Positions 18,226-26,673 are shown, counted from the first letter of the stretch. The stretch: 64,000 nt of DNA from Streptomyces sp. 1222.5 (GCF_900105245.1 NZ_FNSZ01000001.1:8306001-8370000), one strand, 5' to 3'. Notes: generated by a model not told the origin, from the sequence alone. Translations and numbers: made by a program.

Positions 18226-18920
18226 TTGTACGGCAGCGACGAGATAGGCGTGTTCCTGGGCCTGGACGTCGGCAAGACGAACCATCACGGGCACGGACTC
18301 ACCCCGGCTGGCAAGAAGGTCTTCGACAAGCAGCTGCCCAACACCGAACCCAAGCTGCGTGAGGTCTTCACCAAGCTGAAGACCAAGTTCGGCACCGTGC
18401 TGGTGATCGTGGACCAACCGGCCTCCGTCGGAGCCCTGCCGCTCACGGTCGCCCAGGACGCTAACTGTCAGGTCGCCTACCTGCCCGGACTGGCCATGCG
18501 CCGGATCGCCGACCTATATCCGGGCGAGGCGAAGACCGACGCCCGCGACGCGGCCGTGATCGCGGACGCTGCCCGGACAATGCCGCACACCCTGCGCTCG
18601 CTGGAACTGACCGACGAGATCACCGCCGAACTGACCGTCCTGGTCGGCTTCGACCAGGAACTGGCGGCCGAGGCCACCCGCACCAGCAACCGGATCCGCG
18701 GCCTGCTCACCCAGTTCCACCCCAGCCTGGAGCGCGTCCTTGGCCCCCGGCTCGACCACCAGGCCGTCACCTGGCTGCTGGAACGCTACGGATCCCCCGC
18801 CGCCCTGCGAAAAGCCGGACGCCGCAAGCTCGTCGAAGTCATACGGCCCAAGGCCCCGCGCATGGCAGCGCGGCTGATCGACGACGTCTTCGACGCCCTC
18901 GACGAGCAGACCGTCGTCGA
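18226..18920 (+). pseudogene. IS110-family transposase, truncated (RuvC-like DEDD domain only)
   Basis: A TTG at 18226, five bases after GGGAGG, starts YGSDEIGVFLGLDVGKTNHHGHG, with the first Asp of the RuvC-like DEDD catalytic domain in GLDVGK. The next acidic motifs are IVDQPAS and EAKTDARDAAVIADAART, both diagnostic of IS110. The recognisable protein ends at LDALDEQTVV after ~232 residues. The C-terminal Transposase_20 domain with its Ser nucleophile is absent. Beyond this point the frame runs on antisense to the PAS gene to a stop at 19081. The transposase should be inactive. Confidence 0.88.
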
Positions 18921-18929
18921 CTCCGCTGC

Positions 18930-19701
18930 GCGCCCGGGTCGGCCACAGCGTGACGTCCACGTCCAGCAGGGCACCGGAGCGGGTGACGCGGAGCGTCTCG
19001 AAGTGCTCCACCTTCTCGCCCTGGCGCAACCGCTCCAGGAGCGTGCTGATCTCGTCCTCCCGGTCGGGTGGCGCCAGCAGTGAGACGTGGCGCCCCAGCA
19101 CCTCGCTCGCGGTGAACCCGTAAAGCCGCTGGGCCGCCGCGTTCCAGTAGGTGATGTGCCCGTCCAGGGTCTTGGCCAGGATCGCGTCCTGCGAGGACTC
19201 CACGAGCGCGGCGAGTTCGTTGATGCGTTCCTCCGCCGCCTTGCGTTCGCTGACGTCGCGTACGGCGGCGGAGACGAGCAGGCCGTCCGTGGTCTCCAGG
19301 GGGCTGAGGCTGATCTCGACGGGGAACTCGGTGCCGTCCTTGCGCAGTCCGTAGAGGTCGAGTCCGGCGCCCATGGGGCGGACCTGCTGGTTGTGGGCGT
19401 AGCCGTTGCGGTGGTGGGTGTGATGGCCGCGGAAGCGGCCGGGTACGAGGAGTTCGACGGGGTGGCCGAGGAGTTCTTCGCGCTGGTAGCCGAAGAGGAC
19501 TTCGGTCTGGGCGTTGACGAGCCTGATGATTCCGCCGTCGTCGACGATGACCATGGCGTCCGGTGCCGCCTCCAGCAGACCGCGAAACCTTTCCTCGGCG
19601 GCGCCGGGCGCACCCGCCGGTTCGCCGGCACCGCACCGGCACGACACGACGGTCCGCCCGTCCGCGGGACGAGGCTCCAAAGTTTCGGCCAAGTCGCTCA
19701 T
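18930..19701 (-). pseudogene. Tandem-PAS sensor protein, 3'-truncated by the IS110 remnant
   Basis: The ATG at 19701 follows GGGAGTGGAA. Two PAS domains are clear: residues ~30-155 (FRGLLEAAPDAMVIVDDGG...RKDGTEFPVEISLSPLE, then VRDVSERKAAEE as the inter-PAS linker) and ~165-255 (DAILAKTLDGHITYWNAAAQRLYGFTASEVLG). The second PAS stops at VTLWPTRA, the normal last strand. Nothing recognisable follows: the frame reads antisense through the transposase for 130 more codons. In Streptomyces such N-termini usually precede SpoIIE-type phosphatase, GGDEF or kinase output domains. That output part is lost, so the product is probably non-functional or a stand-alone sensor. Confidence 0.82.
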
Positions 19702-20110
19702 TTCCACTCCCGCCGCGAGACTCAGCATGAGACTGGCCATCCCAGCGCAACTCGGATGGTTTCGCGGCAGCATGTCGCCTAGTGCCCTGCAACGGTCGAC
19801 TCCTGCCCGTCAACAGCGGTCGTAGTGACCGCGTGTGACCCACCGGCGCCCGCGCACCGCCCAAGAGGCGTGACAGCCCGGCGAAGCGCCGGTCGCCCCC
19901 CATCCGCACGCGACACCCGCGCTCGGCGGAGACACCTGCTCACAGCGCTCAAGTGCGGATGGTGAAAGGCCCGTTCAGGTTCTCCTCCTCACGTCTCGTT
20001 CTGTGTACACCGCAGGTCGTAGCAAGACCGCTCCGCAGATGGATTCGCACATCTCTCGTACACGAAATGGTGGTGCCGTCCCGGAAGTTGATCGAAAGGA
20101 ACGGCCCATC
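19702..20110. other. Divergent promoter region, no gene
   Basis: This 409-bp gap separates the divergent PAS and peptidase genes. It holds no supported frame. The half nearest the peptidase is less GC-rich (GTTCTGTGTACACCG, CTCGTACACGAAATGG), consistent with a promoter zone, but I cannot assign -35/-10 boxes with confidence. Confidence 0.4.
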
Positions 20111-21685
20111 GTGCGGATCGGACGCATGGCGCCCCTGCTCACCGGGGGAGTCGCGGCAGCGCTCGTCGCCACCCTGGCTCCCACGCAGGCATCCGCCGCG
20201 GAACCGCGGCAAAGAGCGGAGCAACAGAAGCCGGCATGGCACCGGTGCGACCGGTCGCTGCCCGCCGCCTTCCAGTGCGCGACCATCAAGGTTCCGCTCG
20301 ACTACAGCCGCCCCGACGGCAAGACGATCAAGCTGGCCGTCTCCCGCATGAAGACCGGCGTCCCCGGCAAGAAGCGCGGCGTGCTCCTCTTCAACCCCGG
20401 CGGTCCGGGCGGCGAAGGGCTGGACATGCCGGTCATGATGAAGGAGATGCTGCCCAAGAACGTACGCGAGCAGTACGACCTCGTCGGGTTCGATCCGCGC
20501 GGCGTGGGCCGCAGCAGCCCGGTCACCTGCGGCCTGACGGCCAAGGAACAGAACTCCGAACGGCCGTACAAGGCCGCGACGTTCGCCCAGGACGTCAAGT
20601 GGGCCCGCACCGTGGCCGACAAGTGCCGTGCCAAGAACGGTGACACGCTTCCCTACATCACCACCCGCAACACCGCCCGCGACATGGACGTCATACGCGC
20701 CGTCCTGGGGGAGAAGAAGATCTCCTACCTGGGCTACTCCTACGGCACCTACCTCGGCGCCGTCTACGCCCAGATGTTCCCCGGGCGGACCGACCGCTTC
20801 GTGCTGGACAGCTCGGTCGACCCCGCACGCGTGTGGCGCGGCATGATCCAGATCTGGGCGGAGGGCACGGAACCGGCCTTCACCCGCTGGACCAAGTGGG
20901 CCGCACAGCGTCACCGCACCTACAAGCTCGGCGACACCCCGGCCAAGGTGAAGAAGACGTTCTGGGACCTGGTCGCCCGGGCCGACCGCACCCCGATCGA
21001 CGACGGCGGCCAGAAGCTCGACGGCGACGACATCCGCGCCGCCCTGCGCGCGCAGTTCTTCAGCCCCGAGTACGCCACCGAGTCCGTCGTCCAGCTCAAG
21101 AAGGCCGCCGCCGGCCACCGGGTGTCCCACCTCATCGCCACCCCGGACGACCGGGAACCGAGCCGCTTCGCGGCCGCCGCGCAGCCGCCGGCCGACAACG
21201 GCTCCGCCGTGTTCTGGACCGTGGTCTGCGGCGACACCGCCGCCTGGTCGCGCGACCCCGAGCAGTACCAACGTGACGCCGTCCGGGACAAGGCCAACTA
21301 CCCGCTCTACGGCGACTTCGCCTCCAACATCACGCCCTGCGCGTTCTGGAACGAACCCTCGGAGCCCGTCACAGCGGTCGACAACAAGGTCGGTCTGCTC
21401 ACCGTCCAGAACCAGTGGGACTCCCAGACCCCGCTGGCCAGCGGCCTCGGCATGCACCGCGCCCTCAAGGGCTCGCGCATGGTGTACGTCAAGGGCGGCG
21501 AGGGCCACGGCGTCTACGCCGGAGACCCCCGTGCCTGCGCCGACCGCGCTGTGAACGCCTACCTGAACAACGGCAAGCTGCCCGCCCGGGACGTCACCTG
21601 CAAGCCGTCGGGCCGTCAGGGCGCCGGCGTCAAGCAGCGCATCCTCCCCGCCCCACGGAACACCCCGGCACCGCCACGCTTCTGA
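20111..21685 (+). CDS. Secreted alpha/beta-hydrolase peptidase (SlpD/tripeptidyl aminopeptidase-like)
   Basis: A GTG at 20111 after AAAGGAA gives 525 residues with a signal peptide (MAPLLTGGVAAALVATLAPTQASAAE). The mature protein has the oxyanion motif FNPGGPGGEG, the nucleophile elbow GYSYGTYLG, an acidic segment (NQWDSQTP) and a terminal His (GGEGHGVY). These, with the DPRGVGRSSPV segment, match the Streptomyces SlpD/SlpE and tripeptidyl aminopeptidase group, S33-like serine peptidases that trim N-terminal tripeptides outside the cell. The C-terminal TAP-like domain around residues 390-490 is intact. The gene is monocistronic and is followed by a strong hairpin. Confidence 0.9.
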   Translation: MRIGRMAPLLTGGVAAALVATLAPTQASAAEPRQRAEQQKPAWHRCDRSLPAAFQCATIKVPLDYSRPDGKTIKLAVSRMKTGVPGKKRGVLLFNPGGPGGEGLDMPVMMKEMLPKNVREQYDLVGFDPRGVGRSSPVTCGLTAKEQNSERPYKAATFAQDVKWARTVADKCRAKNGDTLPYITTRNTARDMDVIRAVLGEKKISYLGYSYGTYLGAVYAQMFPGRTDRFVLDSSVDPARVWRGMIQIWAEGTEPAFTRWTKWAAQRHRTYKLGDTPAKVKKTFWDLVARADRTPIDDGGQKLDGDDIRAALRAQFFSPEYATESVVQLKKAAAGHRVSHLIATPDDREPSRFAAAAQPPADNGSAVFWTVVCGDTAAWSRDPEQYQRDAVRDKANYPLYGDFASNITPCAFWNEPSEPVTAVDNKVGLLTVQNQWDSQTPLASGLGMHRALKGSRMVYVKGGEGHGVYAGDPRACADRAVNAYLNNGKLPARDVTCKPSGRQGAGVKQRILPAPRNTPAPPRF

Positions 21686-21697
21686 CGCACCATCGCC

Positions 21698-21729
21698 CCG
21701 CCCGGCCGCGTCCACTCGCGGCCGGGCGG
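21698..21729 (+). terminator. Hairpin terminator after the secreted peptidase
   Basis: A perfect 13-bp inverted repeat, CCGCCCGGCCGCG / CGCGGCCGGGCGG, with a 6-nt loop lies 12 bp past the stop. Confidence 0.8.
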
Positions 21730-21957
21730 TTCGGCGCTGTCGCGGACGGAACGAGTGCCGCGGCCCCGCTACGGGGCAGGACGGACGAGCGGACGTGAGC
21801 ACTGCGGTGCCGCGGCCGAGTCTCGGGGGTCGGCCACGGCACCGCGCCACCCGGTTCTGCACCACGTGACGACCCCCGAGTGCCCTGCGACGGCGTGCGC
21901 ATACGGAGCCGAACGGGTGCTCCGCCCGCAGACGGCGCGGCGGCCGGCCGCCGGGCC

Positions 21958-23574
21958 TCACGAGACCTGCGACTGCTCCTCCAGCTCGGTCAGTCTGACG
22001 GTGCACAGGCCGCCGCGCTCGGTCCTGACGTCGGTCACCTTCAGCTGCGTCCCCGGCAGCAGGAGGAACTCCTCCTCACCGGTGAAGGCGGAGAAGTCCC
22101 GGATGCCGACGGCCCGGGCCGGGGACACCTCGAACAGCGTCCGCTTGCCGCGGCTGCCGAGGAAGGACCTGGCCACCCCCGGCTCGGACGTGCACGAGGA
22201 CACACCCCACCAGGTGACGGTCCGCCCGAGCGGGTACTGGGTCCGCAGGTCCAGCGACACTCCGCGCCACAGCGGGGACGTGCGAACGGGCAGCTGAGAC
22301 ACCGCAGAGAACAGCAGCCGCAGGTACGGCAGATAGGGCACGAGCCGGGCGCGGTCCGGGGAGCGCAGTATGGCGTTGATCTCCCGGTAGAAGGTGGACT
22401 CGCAGGTGTACAGATACAGGGCGGCGATCACGTCGGCGGACAGTCCGCCGCCCACTTGGTCGGCCCGCCGCTTGCCGAACTCGCGGGAGCGGTCGACATG
22501 GCCGCCCAGCCCGGACAGCATGGCGGCGACCGGGGCGACGGCCGCACCGAAGTCCATGAGCGGGGTGTCGTACACGCCCGTGATCGCGGGAAGGACCAGG
22601 CCCTCGTCCTTGACGCCGGCGAGCCGGTCCAGGTAGAGCTGATGCAGCTCCATGGTGGACGCGATGAAGGCGCCCATGCGGCCGGCGACGCCGCCGTCCG
22701 GCCCGTCGACCTCCCCGGCGAGCGCGTTCCAACCGGTGCTCGGCAGCCAGTCGATCTCGTCGGCACCCACCGACGCCAGGGCCTCGTTGACCATCCGGAA
22801 GTGGTCGCCGTCGCAGAAGACGTCACCCTGAGCGGCGGGGTTGGCGTGGTCGATGTGCCGGACCTCGACGTCGGGGTACTTCTCCTCCAGCTTGAGGACG
22901 ACCTTCTTCAGACTGCGCGCGTGCGCGCCCCACCAGGCGAAGACGACGCCACGGTCCTCGCCGTCGGCGCTCTGCTTCGCCTTGAGGATCTCCTCGACGA
23001 TCCGCTCGACGACCGGCCGCCAGAACCGGGTGTGCCGGTCGGTGCCGCTCGCCACGTCGCTGCCGGCCGTCAGAGCGGCGTTCAGCAGGAGCACGCCCTG
23101 GGTGAGCATCGCCTGGAACCACTCCGGAGGCTGCACGGTGTCCTGCTTCTTCAGCAGCGCCCGGACGTCGGCGATCGGGGTCTTCTTGGGGATGCCGTAC
23201 TTCCACATGGCCGCCGCCTTGATGATGCAGCGGATGCTCACGACCCTGCCGAACTGGCTGTCCCGCCAGTCGTGGAAGGTGTTGTCGAACATCGCGATGC
23301 CGGTCGCGCTCTCCGGCCGCGGGTACGGGTTCTGACCGAAGACCACGACCTTCCACTTGTCCGGCGCGTTCGGCTTGAGCGCCTGGAACGTCAGCTCGCG
23401 CACCGGCACCACCTCCGGACCGCGGCCGGGGCCGATGAACTCGGCTGCGTCGGGCTGGGCCTCGATGACCGGCTTCAGCAGCGGCAGCCACGGTTCACCA
23501 CCGCCCTGGAACAGTTCCGCGAGGGCCAGCGGATCGTTGGGATCGGGCAGGGCAGGGGTGCGGTCATCGCTCAT
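21958..23574 (-). CDS. Fusion of a uracil-DNA glycosylase domain and an R-S-ExE ADP-ribosyltransferase
   Basis: Residues ~60-270 form a family-1-like uracil-DNA glycosylase: VVVFGQNPYPRPESATGIAMF (residues 76-96), the uracil-binding Asn in LLLNAALT (N165), VFAWWGAHAR, and an HIDHANPAAQG loop in the place of HPSPLS. The catalytic Asp of GQDPY is Asn (N82); Tyr84 is kept. After a helical linker, residues ~375-525 form an ADP-ribosyltransferase: ALYLYTCESTFYREIN, R437 in LWRGVS, the S459/S460 strand in WWGVSSCTS, and the ExE pair E500/E502 in TGEEEFLLLPG, the pattern of arginine-specific enzymes. The ATG at 23574 has a GGAG ten bases upstream. It is divergent from a macrodomain gene, and each has a DNA-damage promoter. 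Both domain calls are strong by eye; target and trigger are inferred. Confidence 0.85.
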   Translation of the reverse strand: MSDDRTPALPDPNDPLALAELFQGGGEPWLPLLKPVIEAQPDAAEFIGPGRGPEVVPVRELTFQALKPNAPDKWKVVVFGQNPYPRPESATGIAMFDNTFHDWRDSQFGRVVSIRCIIKAAAMWKYGIPKKTPIADVRALLKKQDTVQPPEWFQAMLTQGVLLLNAALTAGSDVASGTDRHTRFWRPVVERIVEEILKAKQSADGEDRGVVFAWWGAHARSLKKVVLKLEEKYPDVEVRHIDHANPAAQGDVFCDGDHFRMVNEALASVGADEIDWLPSTGWNALAGEVDGPDGGVAGRMGAFIASTMELHQLYLDRLAGVKDEGLVLPAITGVYDTPLMDFGAAVAPVAAMLSGLGGHVDRSREFGKRRADQVGGGLSADVIAALYLYTCESTFYREINAILRSPDRARLVPYLPYLRLLFSAVSQLPVRTSPLWRGVSLDLRTQYPLGRTVTWWGVSSCTSEPGVARSFLGSRGKRTLFEVSPARAVGIRDFSAFTGEEEFLLLPGTQLKVTDVRTERGGLCTVRLTELEEQSQVS

Positions 23575-23646
23575 GGTGGAGGCACTCCGAATGATCGAAA
23601 CAGCCGAACTGTGCAGGCGGACGGCCTGGCTGACGAAGTGATCACG

Positions 23647-23668
23647 AGCCTAGGGGTGCCCACTGACA
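23647..23668 (-). promoter_or_regulatory. RecA-NDp/PafBC-type DNA-damage promoter of the UDG-ART gene
   Basis: On the minus strand the sequence reads TGTCAGTG, eight bases (GGCACCCC), then TAGGCT. This fits exactly the actinobacterial LexA-independent damage promoter pattern TGTCRGTG-N8-TANNNT. The -10 lies about 73 bp from the ATG, leaving a leader of roughly 65 nt. Confidence 0.8.
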
Positions 23669-23711
23669 GCGCCCTCCCGCCGTGTCGGGCACTGCTGGTC
23701 GGCGGCGTCAC

Positions 23712-23733
23712 TGTCAGTGGTGCGCGGTAGCTT
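23712..23733 (+). promoter_or_regulatory. RecA-NDp/PafBC-type DNA-damage promoter of the macrodomain gene
   Basis: The plus strand reads TGTCAGTG, eight bases (GTGCGCGG), then TAGCTT, again an exact match to TGTCRGTG-N8-TANNNT. The -10 ends 40 bp before the GTG start, giving a leader of about 34 nt. The upstream elements of the two divergent promoters face each other across 43 bp, so activator molecules could bind both. Confidence 0.82.
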
Positions 23734-23773
23734 TCCGATCAGTCGAGTGATCGTCTTCCGACAGGAGTGAACC

Positions 23774-24451
23774 GTGACCGAAGACCGCGTGCAGTCGCCG
23801 CTCAGGGTGGTTCTGACCGACATCAACACCGCGGTGGTGGAGTCCTGGCGAGCGGCGTTCGCCGACGAGCCTCAGATCGAGATCCGCAACGGTTCGCTCC
23901 TCGACGAGGACGTCGACGCCTGGGTCAGCCCCACCAACTCCCGTGGCCGGATGGACGGCGGCGTCGACGCGGTCGTCAAGAGGTACCTGGGCGCGGGCAT
24001 CCAGCTGCGGGTGCAGAAGGCGATCCGCGACGAGTTCGCGGGCGCCCTCCCGGTCGGCAGCGCGGTGTGCGTCCCCTCGGGAGCGGTCAAGCCGCGATTC
24101 CTGATCTCCACGCCGACGATGGAGACGTCCTCGCAGAACGTCAGCGAGACCCTGAACGTGGCCCTGGCCTGCGCGGCGGCCTTCCAGGCGATCCACCGGC
24201 AGAACAAGAAGGCCCCCGGCAGCATCCGGTCGGTGGCACTCGTGGGCATGGGTGCCCGGACCGGCCGGGTGCCGGCGCGGGTGTGCGCCAACCTGATGTG
24301 GACGGGCTACACCCTGTTCCACGACCACACCTTCGCGGACTACGACGACCTGCGCGGCACGATCGTCGCGCAGCTCGACGACATCGAGAACGCGCCCGTG
24401 GACAAGCCCGTCCGCATAGAACCGCACCGCCGGGCCGGCACCCACCGCTGA
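23774..24451 (+). CDS. Macrodomain protein, putative ADP-ribose hydrolase/reader
   Basis: The GTG at 23774 follows AGGAG. The 225-residue product has a macrodomain core: IEIRNGSLLDEDVDAWVSPTNSRGRMDGGVD (N55, G62-G63, the ADP-ribose-binding loop 1), a central helix, VCVPSGAVKPRFLISTPTM, and loop 2 VALVGMGARTGRVPARV that would cradle the diphosphate. This is a stand-alone domain with a charged C-terminal tail. Macrodomains bind ADP-ribose and many remove it from proteins or DNA; a Streptomyces coelicolor macrodomain (SCO6735) is known to be DNA-damage induced, and I cannot say whether this is its ortholog. The divergent ADP-ribosyltransferase makes an eraser role likely but unproven. Confidence 0.88.
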   Translation: MTEDRVQSPLRVVLTDINTAVVESWRAAFADEPQIEIRNGSLLDEDVDAWVSPTNSRGRMDGGVDAVVKRYLGAGIQLRVQKAIRDEFAGALPVGSAVCVPSGAVKPRFLISTPTMETSSQNVSETLNVALACAAAFQAIHRQNKKAPGSIRSVALVGMGARTGRVPARVCANLMWTGYTLFHDHTFADYDDLRGTIVAQLDDIENAPVDKPVRIEPHRRAGTHR

Positions 24452-24460
24452 CGACGGGTG

Positions 24461-24712
24461 TCAGACGGGCTCGCCCGGTGTCGTGGCCACGTCCTCGGCC
24501 CGGTCCCGGGGGCGGTGGCCCCCGGCCTCCCAGAGGCACCAGGTCGACCACAGCAGCAGGACGAGGAAGACGGCGAGCAGGCCCAGCAGGAACACCGTCT
24601 GCCGTTCCGTGCCGTCGTCGCCGACCAGGCTCAGGAGCAGGCAGAAGGTCCAGGCGACCACACCACCGGCGTACACGGCCCTGAGCTGTCGCATCTGATT
24701 CGCCGAACCCAT
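24461..24712 (-). CDS. Small two-helix membrane protein, unrecognised
   Basis: The ATG at 24712, five bases after GAGGGG, gives 83 residues with two membrane helices (LRAVYAGGVVAWTFCLLLSLVG and TVFLLGLLAVFLVLLLWSTWCLW) and a polar, acidic C-terminal tail. The gene converges with the macrodomain gene with only 9 bp between stops. No family is recognised. It may be unrelated to the ADP-ribosylation pair. Confidence 0.6.
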   Translation of the reverse strand: MGSANQMRQLRAVYAGGVVAWTFCLLLSLVGDDGTERQTVFLLGLLAVFLVLLLWSTWCLWEAGGHRPRDRAEDVATTPGEPV

Positions 24713-24857
24713 CGTCACCCCTCGAAGCAGCCGCGTCACGCGTCGTCCTGCCGGTACCCCCTTCGCGAGAGTTCAGCCCGCCCAATCCCGGCCGTCACGT
24801 TCCGGCCGGGCGGCCACCGCTCGCGAGGGGCGCGCGGCAGCACGCAGAATCGTTCCC

Positions 24858-25182
24858 ATGAACGCGCGGCAGCCCCCCGAGCGGACACCCGACGGACACT
24901 TCATCGTGGTCGACGGCCGCAGATGGCGAGCAACGGACCCGTCCCTCCCGGAGGAGAGCGCCGCCCGGCTCCGGCGTCACCTCATGGCGGCCCGACGCGC
25001 GGTGCGGACCGCCACCGGGGCAGGCGATCCGGAAGCCGAGCGGTCGGCACGCGCGCGGGTACAGCGCGCGAAGGTCGCCCTGGGGGGAGCGGGGCACCCC
25101 GTGGTGGGAACAGTCCGAGGAGGAGCGCCGCCGACGATGGCAGGACGGCCTCGCCCGACTCGACGCGGACACGGCGGATTGA
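24858..25182 (+). pseudogene. Short conserved hypothetical protein, frameshifted in a G run
   Basis: From ATG 24858 the sequence TPDGHFIVVDGRRWRATDPSLPEE...RLRRHLMAARRAVRTATGAGDPEAE matches a small Streptomyces hypothetical family as I remember it (VVDGRRWRATDP is distinctive). After VALG at 25082-25087 (six G) the expected ending is out of frame. Dropping one G gives VALGERGTPWWEQSEEE and a natural Trp-rich end (RWQDGLARLDAD) with stop at 25180-25182. The 10-kDa product is soluble and highly charged. The unshifted frame runs on to 25256 with no family similarity. Confidence 0.65.
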
Positions 25183-25620
25183 CGCTCCGTCGCCTGTCCG
25201 GGCCGCCGCGCATGGTCTTCCCGCCCACGCCTTCCCGTCGGAGGGGGTGGCAGTGACGGCGGTACTCCTCACCACGGCCCTTCGCGCACCGTCTCGTCGG
25301 ACGCCTCACGCGGTGCGGGCGTACCGCCGCCGTCACCGGCCAGGATCCTCCCGCCGCCCGTCGAGCCACCCGCGAGGAAGGGTGCGGGTCCATGTCACGA
25401 GTACCGTCCGCCCGCGGTGGCCGCCGTCCCGAGCCCGGGTTCTCGGGGAGCCGACGCCGGAGCGCGCACTCCGAAGGCTGTCGGGATGGTCGCCCCGGCG
25501 GCGTCGGTCCCTGGAGACATCGACGCCGCCGACGGCGGGCGCCCTCGCGCCGCGGGCGCGGCAGGGCACCCCCGTGGCCCTGGCGCGCCGTCGGCACTGG
25601 GCCTGGTGAGCGACCCGGGG
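25183..25620. other. 438-bp gap, no gene supported
   Basis: The gap lies between the frame-broken small gene and the end of the AraC regulator. Frames on both strands are long but Pro/Arg/Gly-rich without recognisable features, as expected of GC-rich non-coding DNA. A GC-rich imperfect inverted segment (GGGCGCCCTCGCGCCGCGGGCGCG) near 25540-25562 might act as a terminator. Confidence 0.4.
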
Positions 25621-26673
25621 TCAATGATCCTTGCGGGGGTCGGGAGTTGTCCTTCGCACAGCGTCCACGGCCGTGTGCGCACCGTCCACGGCCGTGCGGC
25701 ACAGCGCCCGCTCCCGTACCTCGCTCGGAGTGCTGCCGTGCACGGAGCGGAAGGCGCGGGTGAAGTCGCCTGGACGCGGGAAGCCCCAACGGGCGGCGAT
25801 GGTCTGGATGGGGACTGCGCGCGCACCGGGGTCGGTGAGATCCTTCAGGGCACCGGCCAGCCGCTGTCCCCGTACGTACGAGGCCACGGTCAACCCCTCC
25901 TCCTGGAAGAGGCGGTAGAGGTAGCTGCGGGAGATGTGGTGGGCCTCGGCGATCTTCACGGGTGTCAGGTGCGCATCGGCCAGGTGCTGTCGGACGAAGG
26001 ACTTGATGCGCAGCATCAGGGTGCGGGCGTGCGTCTCGGGCGGCAGCTGCGGTTCCGCCTCCAGGGCGTGGGCGAAGACGGCGGTGACCAGGTCGCCGAC
26101 GACCGTTCCCAGCCGCTCGGCGTCGGCCGCCCGGTAGGAGGAGGTGTCCGAGGTCAACTGCACCAGCAGCCCGGCGAGCAGCGCGCCCATGCCCGCACGG
26201 CCGGATATCCGGCGCCCGACCACGTCGTCGGCCCGGCGGACCGGAACGCCCACCGCGGTGCGCGGGATCTCCACCCCGATGATGGTGACCGGCTGGGACC
26301 CGGTGGAGATCTCGTACGACCGGGACGAGCAGTTCACGTGGAAGTCGGAGACCTCGTACCCCACTTGCTGTCGGCCCCAGCTCGCCGCGGCGTCGCCGTG
26401 CCGCAACAGGGACAGGTGGAACACCTCGGGGTCGGACTGACGCACGAGCCTCGGCGTGCGGTGGAACACCAGATGGTCGAAGGTCGCCGGCCACACCGTC
26501 ACCTCGCCCAGGCCGATCACGCGCTGGTGCCCCCGGTAGTCGGCGGCGCGCTCGCTGCTCAGGTGCATCGGCGCGTGCGTACGCCCCAGTTGTTCCGTCC
26601 ACGCCTCGAAACGGTCGCTCGCCGGCAGGTCACGGGTGGTGAAGACGGTTTCAGGCAACACCGAGGTAGTCAA
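25621..26673 (-). CDS. AraC-family transcriptional regulator
   Basis: The 350-residue protein has an N-terminal AraC_binding_2-type sensor (residues ~10-190, with DRFEAWTEQLGRTHAPM and a WGRQQVGYEVSDFHV segment) and a C-terminal double helix-turn-helix (THARTLMLRIKSFVRQHLADAHLTPVKIAEAHHISRSYLYRLFQEEGLTV... ending WGFPRPGDFTRAFRSVHGSTPSEVRER). This is the length and order of actinobacterial AraC/NitR-type regulators. It is followed by an atypical ~30-residue tail (TAVDGAHTAVDAV) containing a near-duplicate. Target genes are not adjacent: the next gene upstream encodes a MerR regulator on the same strand, 10 bp away, so the two may be co-transcribed. Confidence 0.9.
   Translation of the reverse strand: MTTSVLPETVFTTRDLPASDRFEAWTEQLGRTHAPMHLSSERAADYRGHQRVIGLGEVTVWPATFDHLVFHRTPRLVRQSDPEVFHLSLLRHGDAAASWGRQQVGYEVSDFHVNCSSRSYEISTGSQPVTIIGVEIPRTAVGVPVRRADDVVGRRISGRAGMGALLAGLLVQLTSDTSSYRAADAERLGTVVGDLVTAVFAHALEAEPQLPPETHARTLMLRIKSFVRQHLADAHLTPVKIAEAHHISRSYLYRLFQEEGLTVASYVRGQRLAGALKDLTDPGARAVPIQTIAARWGFPRPGDFTRAFRSVHGSTPSEVRERALCRTAVDGAHTAVDAVRRTTPDPRKDH

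Larger units (their letters stand above)
17910..18925 (+). mobile_element. IS110-family element, 3'-truncated
   Basis: An IS110-type DEDD transposase starts at 18226 and stops being recognisable at about 18920, where the sequence switches abruptly to the end of a PAS-domain gene read on the other strand. The right end of the element and the C-terminal transposase domain are missing. IS110 elements lack conventional terminal inverted repeats, so the left boundary is set only approximately, between the desaturase stop at 17886 and the transposase start. Confidence 0.7.

Noticed and set aside
23774..24712. The small membrane protein at 24461-24712 as a third member of the ADP-ribosylation system
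   Set aside because: It is convergent, has no damage promoter and no ADP-ribose-related domain; adjacency alone is not enough.
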